6,229 nt of DNA. Source: SIG672 sp045535095. Its GTDB lineage: Bacteria > Bacillota > Clostridia > Oscillospirales > CAG-272. Position numbers and translations under genes: made by a program. Positions 1 through 4,633 of this stretch are shown piece by piece. Numbering within the stretch: position 1 is the stretch's first letter; each line of letters opens with the position of its first letter. The notes below the pieces were generated by a model that saw nothing but the letters and a program-made list of their open reading frames with translations, did not search any database and was not told the DNA's origin. The stretch spans positions 1-6,229 of the forward strand of contig JAZSKY010000067.1 in NCBI GenBank assembly GCA_045535095.1. The letters run 5' to 3'.

Positions 1-482
1 TTCATAAAAACCGTATCAATGTCGGTTTCGTATTTGAATATACAGTTTGCATACTTTTCGCACTCGGCAATCAGCTCACTTTTTCCTCGGTCTTGTGTTT
101 TTCCGGCAACGATCATATCTACCAAGCATTTAAGACACAATGAAGCTGCTTCGGAATTCTGCGGATGCGCGGAAAAATATGCATTAAGCATTTTGTAATT
201 CTTAGCCGAATCCCTTTGATCTCTGAAAACCTCTTGTCTATGATAATCTTTACGTAGTTCTTCAAAATCCGCGGACTTTGTATGATGCTCATAATCAAAG
301 AGCGCATCAGTAGAGATATCCAAAGCCGAAGCCAGCGGAACCACCTGCGATATATCGGGTGCTCCCGTATCTGTTTCCCACTTGGAAATAGCTTGCACGG
401 ACACACCGATCAGATCAGCAAGTTCTCTTTGCGTATAGCCTTTTTCTTTTCGATATTTCTTTATATTCTGTCCAATCGACAT
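1..482 (-). CDS. XRE-family helix-turn-helix transcription regulator, 3' end cut by window edge
   Basis: The reading frame opens at an ATG at 482-480 and stays open for 160 codons to the left edge, so the C-terminus is missing. Residues 6-62 form a Cro/CI-type helix-turn-helix: a basic helix (NIKKYRKEKG), then YTQRELADLIGVS, then the recognition helix QAISKWE, then the conserved APDI and LASALDIS segments. Residues 70-160 are helical and resemble the TPR-like C-terminal regions often attached to HTH domains in Firmicutes (AYFSAHPQNSEAA, then SELIAECEKYAN). The likely role is a cytoplasmic DNA-binding regulator; the ligand and targets are unknown. A run of six G (495-490) lies 7 nt before the ATG and can serve as ribosome binding site. 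It diverges from a transporter remnant. The regulator family is certain, the function is not. An antitoxin role is possible but no toxin partner is visible. Confidence 0.85.
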   Translation of the reverse strand, partial: MSIGQNIKKYRKEKGYTQRELADLIGVSVQAISKWETDTGAPDISQVVPLASALDISTDALFDYEHHTKSADFEELRKDYHRQEVFRDQRDSAKNYKMLNAYFSAHPQNSEAASLCLKCLVDMIVAGKTQDRGKSELIAECEKYANCIFKYETDIDTVFM

Positions 483-493
483 AATCACACCCC

Positions 494-548
494 CCGTATT
501 TTGATGTTTACGCTATAATTATACCATACTTTGATACGACAGTAAACA
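494..548. repeat. Direct and inverted repeats around the regulator promoter, candidate operator
   Basis: Two repeat types overlap the promoter. A direct repeat CCGTATTTTGAT (494-505) / CCATACTTTGAT (524-535) matches at 10 of 12 positions with a 30-bp period, about three helical turns. A perfect 7-bp inverted repeat TGTTTAC (505-511) / GTAAACA (542-548) flanks the -10 and -35 boxes. XRE regulators commonly bind such repeats in their own promoters, so autoregulation is a reasonable inference. The AT-rich composition means chance is not excluded. Confidence 0.4.
518..546 (-). promoter_or_regulatory. Sigma-A type extended -10 promoter of the XRE regulator
   Basis: On the minus strand there is a perfect TATAAT (523-518) preceded by TG one base upstream (TGGTATAAT), which makes it an extended -10. 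A weaker -35, TTTACT (546-541), sits 17 nt upstream. Transcription would start near 511, about 30 nt before the ATG at 482. Spacing and match are good; no experimental support is available. Confidence 0.75.
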
Positions 549-612
549 AACCATTTGGAAATAATCATTCAACGGAGCGTGGATTTTTCAAAAAGATAGC
601 CGAGAGCGACCA

Positions 613-807
613 AACGGAGTGGTCAATTATCTCGTTTTGGTGCTCTCAAACCGACTTCCCGCATCGGTAATGTTTCCGATCATTTCTGCGGGCGGCGTAG
701 TGCTTGCCTCGCTTATTGCGATATCTTTCTACAAGGAAAAGCTACAGTGGCAACAGTGGCTCGGTATGCTGCTCGGAATACTTGCCATCGTGGCACTGAA
801 TTTATAA
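613..807 (+). pseudogene. C-terminal remnant of an EamA/DMT-family membrane transporter
   Basis: The frame is open from 565 to a TAA at 805-807, but transporter-like sequence begins only at about 613 (NGVVNYLVLVLSNRLPAS). It then shows FPIISAGGVVLAS, the turn FYKEKLQWQQW and a last membrane helix LGMLLGILAIVALNL. This is the layout of the final two to three helices of EamA (drug/metabolite transporter) proteins, which normally have about ten helices and 280-300 residues. The upstream 200-plus residues are absent: codons 565-612 are polar and do not look like a membrane helix, and beyond 565 there is a stop and then the divergent promoter of the regulator. A GTG at 619 could open a 62-residue ORF, but it lies inside the conserved motif and no ribosome binding site precedes it. 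I therefore call it a gene fragment left by a deletion or rearrangement. Confidence 0.7.
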
Positions 808-813
808 AAAGAA

Positions 814-848
814 CCCCCGACAAGTGCTTGTCGGGGGCGATTTTTGTT
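814..848. terminator. Bidirectional intrinsic terminator between transporter remnant and symporter
   Basis: A perfect 10-bp GC-rich stem CCCCCGACAA (814-823) / TTGTCGGGGG (828-837) has a 4-nt loop GTGC. On the plus strand it is followed by CGATTTTTGTTT. On the minus strand it is followed by a TTCTTTTTATAAA tract. It can therefore end both the transporter remnant on the plus strand and the symporter transcript, whose stop codon (858-856) lies about 20 nt before the hairpin. Confidence 0.9.
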
Positions 849-855
849 TGGATAT

Positions 856-2364
856 TTATTCTTCTATGCTTTCTTCCTGCATCTTCTGAATGTCTTCAAA
901 CGCCGAGTACATAGGCTTGACGTCGGTCTTTTTCTTTATCTTTCGTGCAACGTAGTTGTTCGTTATCTTAACTACGAGTCCCGAAAGGGATATGACGCCT
1001 ATGAGGTTGGGTATTGCCATAAGACCGTTGAAGGTGTCCGAAAGGTCGATAGCAAGGCTTGCGTTGATAGTCGAGCTGACGAGGATCATCGCAACGAAGA
1101 TGAACTTGTAGATAAATACCGACTTCGTTCCGAAGAGGTACTGCCAAGCGATAGTTCCGTAGTGGCTCCAGCCGAGAACGGTGGAGAAGGCAAACAGAGT
1201 AATTGCTACCGCCATAAAGATACCGCCGAATGATCCGAAGCTTTCGGTGAACGCTCTCGTTGCAAGTCCGAGCTTGGTGAGACCGTCAACTGCCATATTG
1301 GTTTCGAGATTGAAAACTCCGCTGGTGAGGATAACGAGTGCGGTGAGAGTGCAAACTATGATAGTGTCGAAGAATACCTCGAAGATACCCCAAGCGCCCT
1401 GAATTGCAGGCTCTTTAACGTTGGAGGACGAGTGTACCATAACCGACGAGCCAAGTCCTGCCTCGTTCGAGAATACTCCGCGCTTGAAGCCCCAGGTGAT
1501 AGCCTTTGCGATGATAGCGCCCGAGATACCGCCTGTTGCCGCACGAAGGTTGAACGCACCCTTGAATATAGCGGCAAATGCGGGTCCGACCTGATCTACG
1601 TTCATACAAACTATAATTATCGCACCGAGAATGTAGAAGCCTGCCATAAAGGGAACGAGCTTTTCGTTTACCTTCGCAATTCTCGTTATACCGCCGAGGA
1701 TAACGAGCGCGCCGACTGCCATGAGAACGATACCGATGACCCAGGGGAGCCACTTGTCAGCACCATCTACGGTAACTACCGTGCCAACGCTTTCGGTGAT
1801 AGAGGCGATCTGTCCCATATTTCCGATTCCGAAGGATGCCATAAGTGCGAATATAGAGAAGAGTACTGCAAGCACCTTTCCGATGCTCTTAAAGCCCTTG
1901 TGCGAGCCGAGACCGTCGCGCAGATAGTACATAGCACCGCCTGCCCACTCGCCTCTGTCGTTCTTTCTGCGGTAGTAGATACCGAGAACGTTTTCGGCGT
2001 AGTTCGTCATCATACCGAAGATAGCGGCGATCCACATCCAGAATACCGCACCGGGACCACCCATCGTGATAGCGAGCGCGATACCGACGATGTTACCCGT
2101 ACCGATCGTTGCCGAAAGGGCGGTGCAGAGCGCCTGGAACTGCGATATGGACTTCTTGTCACTGCTTTTCAGAATGTCATTCTTCTTGAAAAGAGATCCG
2201 ACCGTTTCTCTTATTACGTGTCCGAAACGGGTGAACTGAAAGAATTTGGTCATGACCGTTACGAGAATACCCGTACCGATAAGGAGAACGAGCGCGGGGA
2301 CGCCCCATACTACGCCGTTGATTGCCGAGTTGACCTTCTCGACAACTGCTATAAACTTATCCAT
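856..2364 (-). CDS. Sodium:alanine/glycine symporter, AGCS family
   Basis: This 502-residue membrane protein is full length for the AGCS (alanine/glycine:cation symporter, AlsT/DagA-like) family, which couples amino-acid uptake to Na+ across the cytoplasmic membrane. Family motifs are plain: ALSATIGTGNIVGIA at residues 82-96, GPGAVFWMW at 103-111, the AGGAMYYL segment at 141-148 and the signature GVFSNEAGLGSS at 296-307. About ten to eleven hydrophobic segments are visible from residue 17 to about 467, ending in a charged cytoplasmic tail (residues 473-502). The ATG at 2364 is chosen because AAGGAAGG lies 9 nt upstream; a nearby ATG at 2369 is out of frame. The gene is monocistronic, behind a tandem glycine riboswitch and terminator, and ends at a strong hairpin. 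The riboswitch makes glycine the likely main substrate, with alanine also possible. Confidence 0.96.
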   Translation of the reverse strand: MDKFIAVVEKVNSAINGVVWGVPALVLLIGTGILVTVMTKFFQFTRFGHVIRETVGSLFKKNDILKSSDKKSISQFQALCTALSATIGTGNIVGIALAITMGGPGAVFWMWIAAIFGMMTNYAENVLGIYYRRKNDRGEWAGGAMYYLRDGLGSHKGFKSIGKVLAVLFSIFALMASFGIGNMGQIASITESVGTVVTVDGADKWLPWVIGIVLMAVGALVILGGITRIAKVNEKLVPFMAGFYILGAIIIVCMNVDQVGPAFAAIFKGAFNLRAATGGISGAIIAKAITWGFKRGVFSNEAGLGSSVMVHSSSNVKEPAIQGAWGIFEVFFDTIIVCTLTALVILTSGVFNLETNMAVDGLTKLGLATRAFTESFGSFGGIFMAVAITLFAFSTVLGWSHYGTIAWQYLFGTKSVFIYKFIFVAMILVSSTINASLAIDLSDTFNGLMAIPNLIGVISLSGLVVKITNNYVARKIKKKTDVKPMYSAFEDIQKMQEESIEE

Positions 2365-2411
2365 AACATTTTTCCTTCCTTTTTGAATTTATATATTTGG
2401 GTGATGGATAC

Positions 2412-2446
2412 AAATAAAATAAGACTCTGCCAAAAGGCAAAGTCTT
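2412..2446 (-). terminator. Intrinsic terminator of the glycine riboswitch expression platform
   Basis: On the minus strand an 11-bp stem AAGACTTTGCC (2446-2436) / GGCAGAGTCTT (2431-2421), containing one U-G wobble, closes a UUUU loop. ATTTTATTT follows directly. It lies in the leader RNA, about 75 nt after the second aptamer and about 48 nt before the symporter start codon. This is where a transcription-attenuating riboswitch would place its decision hairpin. The 5' arm can alternatively pair with the 3' strand of aptamer-2 P1 (GACTTTG with CGGAGTC). Confidence 0.85.
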
Positions 2447-2475
2447 GGGTAAAAGGAAAAATGTGCACACGTTTA

Positions 2476-2508
2476 GTCTGCGCGCGAGAAAATACACGTA
2501 TGGCAGAC
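2476..2508 (-). other. Spacer hairpin between glycine aptamer 2 and terminator
   Basis: GTCTGC (2508-2503) and GCAGAC (2481-2476) form a perfect 6-bp stem with a loop of about 21 nt. It occupies part of the long segment between the second aptamer and the terminator. It may simply shorten the distance between P1 and the terminator arm. No protein-binding or known RNA motif was recognised in the loop. Confidence 0.4.
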
Positions 2509-2520
2509 GATTTATAGAGT

Positions 2521-2604
2521 GACTCCGTCCTTTTGCCTGAGAGATTGACCGCGAAAACGCGGCTTTGCACCTTCGGCCCCCGATTTAACGGGCTTCTTCA
2601 GAGT
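2521..2604 (-). promoter_or_regulatory. Glycine riboswitch, aptamer 2 (3' aptamer of the tandem)
   Basis: The RNA on the minus strand carries the conserved glycine aptamer core: GGCCGAAGGTGCAAA (2578-2564), a hairpin CCGCG-UUUU-CGCGG (2562-2549) and the hallmark CTCTCAGGCAAAAGGAC (2543-2527). P1 is formed by ACTCTG (2604-2599) with CGGAGT (2527-2522), including one G-U pair. A short stem CCCG/CGGG (2592-2589 / 2582-2579) precedes the core. It senses intracellular glycine and controls the downstream AGCS symporter through the terminator at 2446-2412. Confidence 0.95.
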
Positions 2605-2612
2605 TTTATCCG

Positions 2613-2689
2613 CCGACAGTCCACGCCTTGAAAAAAGCACCTGAGAGATTTACTCCTTCGGTCAGCGGCTCGCCGCTATCTCCTGCCGG
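2613..2689 (-). promoter_or_regulatory. Glycine riboswitch, aptamer 1 (5' aptamer of the tandem)
   Basis: P1 pairs CCGGCAG (2689-2683) with CTGTCGG (2619-2613), with one G-U pair. Inside are a GC-rich hairpin AGCGG-CGAG-CCGCT (2677-2664), the core ACCGAAGGAGTAAA (2662-2649), the conserved CTCTCAGG (2647-2640) and a small hairpin GCTTT-TTTC-AAGGC (2638-2625). Only 8 nt (2612-2605) separate it from aptamer 2, the short linker usual in tandem glycine riboswitches, where the two aptamers dock to each other. Confidence 0.93.
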
Positions 2690-2722
2690 TTTCGTGTTAT
2701 TTTGTTTTAATAACGCATAGAT

Positions 2723-2751
2723 ATTCTACACTTTTTGTCCGCGTTTGTCAA
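2723..2751 (-). promoter_or_regulatory. Sigma-A promoter of the glycine riboswitch / symporter transcript
   Basis: On the minus strand a perfect -35 TTGACA (2751-2746), a 17-nt spacer and a -10 TAGAAT (2728-2723, five of six) form a near-consensus housekeeping promoter. Initiation is expected near 2716, giving a leader of about 350 nt that contains both aptamers and the terminator. Strong constitutive initiation fits a gene controlled afterwards by attenuation. Confidence 0.85.
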
Positions 2752-2795
2752 GAGGGGACTGTCGTTTTTTGTATTTTCGTGCCGAAATATGCCTC

Positions 2796-2814
2796 TTGGC
2801 ACTCCGAGTGCTGA
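2796..2814. repeat. CIRCE-like dyad with collapsed spacer, upstream of the heat-shock promoter
   Basis: TTGGCACTC (2796-2804), one base, then GAGTGCTGA (2806-2814). The left half is identical to the left half of the canonical CIRCE at 2903-2911, and the right half differs from the CIRCE right half at only one position (GAGTGCTGA versus GAGTGCTAA). The spacer is 1 nt instead of 9. It lies between the two divergent promoters, 44 bp from the -35 of the symporter promoter and 24 bp from the -35 of the hrcA promoter. Whether HrcA binds it is unknown. Confidence 0.55.
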
Positions 2815-2838
2815 AAAAATGCGCTATAAAGGTCGGTG

Positions 2839-2869
2839 TTTACAGTTTGTTCATTAAATATGCTATAAA
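2839..2869 (+). promoter_or_regulatory. Probable sigma-A promoter of the hrcA-grpE-dnaK operon
   Basis: TTTACA (2839-2844) is a good -35. The -10 TATAAA (2864-2869) has an extended TG at 2861-2862. The 19-nt spacer is longer than ideal, which the extended -10 could offset. Initiation near 2876 would put the CIRCE operator at about +28 to +54, inside the transcribed leader. A second near-copy of the -10 region lies at 2817-2830 but has no recognisable -35. Confidence 0.6.
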
Positions 2870-2902
2870 TATCCCTAAATGTATGGTAAATTTATATCGT
2901 AG

Positions 2903-2929
2903 TTGGCACTCAAAGCGTTCGAGTGCTAA
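2903..2929 (+). promoter_or_regulatory. CIRCE operator (HrcA binding site)
   Basis: TTGGCACTC (2903-2911), a 9-nt spacer (2912-2920) and GAGTGCTAA (2921-2929) match the CIRCE consensus TTAGCACTC-N9-GAGTGCTAA with one substitution in the left arm. It lies 28 nt before the hrcA start codon, downstream of the promoter. HrcA bound here would repress the whole operon and release it on heat or protein-folding stress. Confidence 0.97.
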
Positions 2930-2957
2930 AAACAGAAAGAAAAACAGGAGAGAAAAG

Positions 2958-4040
2958 ATGAGCGCAGCGCTTAGCGAGAGAAAAAAGACTATTCTCAAAG
3001 CGGTCATTGAGGAATACGTTTCTTCGGGCGAGCCGATAGGATCAAAATTCCTCGCTTCGCTTGACGGAATATCGCTGTCCCCCGCAACCCTTCGAAACGA
3101 AATGGCAGAGCTTACCGAGATGGGTTATCTCGTCCAGCCGCACACCTCGGCAGGAAGAATCCCGTCCGAGCGCGGATATCGTTTCTACGTCGATTCGCTT
3201 ATGCAAAGCTACGATCTGACGGCGAGCGAGATGACGAGCCTTCAGGATATGCTCCGCGACAAGGAAGAGCAGCTTGATAAGATAATCGATTCGGCAGGAC
3301 GGCTGATGGCGTCGCTTACCAACTACCCCGCAATATCGGTAAGGTCGGTAAACAGAGTCAGCAAGGTGCTGAAATTCAGCATCGTTTATGCAGACGATTT
3401 TCACTTCCTTTTAATAATGATACTTCCGCAAAACGTGGTCAAGACCAAAACGGTCAAGTCGCCGATACGCCTTGACGAGCAGGGACTTCTCGTTTTGCAG
3501 GGCGTTCTGAATAAATATCTCGTTGATGTCCGTCTCGATGCGCTGACACTCGCGCAGATGATGGAGCTTGAAAATATGCTCGGTGCATACGGAGTGCTCG
3601 TCACGCCGATAATCAAGTGCATCTACGAGGCGCTCGGCGAGGATTCGGACGGAAACGTTAGGGTTGACGGCGTTGACCGCCTTCTCGGATACCCCGAGTA
3701 TTCAAGCGTTGACAAGCTGAGATCGGTGCTTGGTATGCTTGAGCAGAGAGATTCACTTCTCGAGCTTGTTGAAAGCACAGACGAAAACGGAGTCAGCGTA
3801 TTTATCGGATCGGAAAATACGGTCCACACGATGAACGATTCCACCCTCATTCTGAAGCCCATTTCGATAGGCGGCAAGAAGGTGGGCGCGATAGGAGTTA
3901 TCGGACCTTGCAGAATGGACTATTCGAAGGTAATATCAACGGTAGATCAACTCGTTCAGAGTATAACCGAGCACATGCAGTCCGAATCGGGTAATCTGCT
4001 TCCCGAGGCGACCGACATAGAAGGAGAAGAAAATGACTGA
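2958..4040 (+). CDS. hrcA: Heat-inducible transcription repressor HrcA
   Basis: This is a 360-residue repressor, slightly longer than the usual 340 or so. Residues 1-75 hold the winged-helix DNA-binding domain with the family signature SPATLRNEMAELTEMGYLVQ (41-60) followed by PHTSAGRIPSERGYRFYVD (61-79). The middle and C-terminal parts are the GAF-like and dimerisation region, ending in the conserved SIGGKKVGAIGVIGPCRMDY block. A short acidic tail (roughly the last 17 residues) accounts for the extra length. HrcA binds CIRCE as a dimer and depends on chaperonin GroEL for activity, so it reports on folding load. The ATG at 2958 is chosen because AGGAG (2946-2950) lies 7 nt upstream and the protein then begins like known HrcA; the frame is open further upstream but would run through the operator. 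It is first in the operon and overlaps grpE by 8 nt. Confidence 0.97.
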   Translation: MSAALSERKKTILKAVIEEYVSSGEPIGSKFLASLDGISLSPATLRNEMAELTEMGYLVQPHTSAGRIPSERGYRFYVDSLMQSYDLTASEMTSLQDMLRDKEEQLDKIIDSAGRLMASLTNYPAISVRSVNRVSKVLKFSIVYADDFHFLLIMILPQNVVKTKTVKSPIRLDEQGLLVLQGVLNKYLVDVRLDALTLAQMMELENMLGAYGVLVTPIIKCIYEALGEDSDGNVRVDGVDRLLGYPEYSSVDKLRSVLGMLEQRDSLLELVESTDENGVSVFIGSENTVHTMNDSTLILKPISIGGKKVGAIGVIGPCRMDYSKVISTVDQLVQSITEHMQSESGNLLPEATDIEGEEND

Positions 4041-4563
4041 AGAAAAGAAGATAAACGAAGCTCCCGAGGAGTGCTGTGAGGAAAAGACCTCAAAGTGCGA
4101 CAAGAAATCGAAAAAGGAGCTTGCCTCTCTCAAAGAGGAAAACGAAAAGCTGATCGCCTCTCTTGCAGAGGAGAAGGATAAATACCTTCGCCTTGCGGCA
4201 GAGTACGACAATTTCAGACGCCGCACACAGAAGGAAAAGGAGCAGATATATTCTGATTCGTACGCAGATATAATCGAGCAGCTTCTTCCTATTATTGATA
4301 ATTTCGAGATGGCGAGAAACTTCTCGGACGGAGATAAGCTTGCAGAGGGTGTCAAGATGATACTTACTCAGGCATTCGACGTCTTTGAGAAGATGGGAGT
4401 CACCGAGATCGAGACAAAGACCTTCGACCCTAACGTCCACAACGCGGTAATGCACATTGAGGACGACTCTTACGGCGAGGGTGAGATCGTGGAGGTGTTC
4501 CGTAAGGGATACAGACGCGGAGACAAAATCATCAGATACGCTATGGTCAAGGTAGCTAACTGA
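4033..4563 (+). CDS. grpE: Nucleotide exchange factor GrpE
   Basis: This 176-residue co-chaperone drives ADP release from DnaK. The N-terminal 20 residues are charged and disordered-looking, residues 27-70 form a long coiled-coil helix (KKELASLKEENEKLIASL, then AAEYDNFRRRTQKEKEQ), residues 80-115 are the helical bundle (IIEQLLPIIDNFEMARN), and the C-terminal beta domain carries the signature FDPNVHNAVMHIEDD (about 131-145) and VEVFRKGYRRGDKIIRYAMVKV. The length is ordinary. The start ATG at 4033 lies inside the end of hrcA, with AAGGAGA (4021-4027) about 6 nt upstream, so translation is probably coupled. Odd point: three cysteines (residues 14, 15 and 22) in the flexible N-terminus. Confidence 0.97.
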   Translation: MTEEKKINEAPEECCEEKTSKCDKKSKKELASLKEENEKLIASLAEEKDKYLRLAAEYDNFRRRTQKEKEQIYSDSYADIIEQLLPIIDNFEMARNFSDGDKLAEGVKMILTQAFDVFEKMGVTEIETKTFDPNVHNAVMHIEDDSYGEGEIVEVFRKGYRRGDKIIRYAMVKVAN

Positions 4564-4633
4564 GAATAAAAAGAGCAAACAAAATAATAAAATATAAAAA
4601 GAAAAAACATTTAATTATCGGAGGATAAATATT
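4564..4633 (+). other. AT-rich grpE-dnaK intergenic leader with strong ribosome binding site
   Basis: These 70 nt are nearly all A and T with purine runs on the coding strand. They end in GGAGG (4620-4624), 9 nt before the dnaK ATG. An unstructured A-rich leader plus a perfect Shine-Dalgarno core suits very high translation of dnaK. No hairpin terminator and no convincing -35/-10 pair was found, so dnaK is presumably co-transcribed with hrcA and grpE. Confidence 0.6.

Noticed and set aside
282..518. Plus-strand 78-codon frame over the start of the XRE regulator
   Set aside because: It is antisense to a clear HTH gene, covers its start and promoter, and shows no domain or ribosome binding site.
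619..807. A genuine 62-residue small membrane protein starting at GTG 619
   Set aside because: The GTG falls inside the conserved EamA motif, the frame continues upstream without a break, and no Shine-Dalgarno sequence precedes it. A fragment of a larger transporter explains it better.
1432..2517. Plus-strand open frame of 361 codons opposite the symporter
   Set aside because: It is the antisense shadow of the AGCS gene and the riboswitch. Its translation is low-complexity, rich in charged residues and cysteine, lacks any domain and has no ribosome binding site.
2745..2957. Upstream extension of the hrcA frame by 71 codons
   Set aside because: The extension would translate through the promoter and the CIRCE operator, and it lacks a ribosome binding site. 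The ATG at 2958 has AGGAG at good distance and matches known HrcA N-termini.
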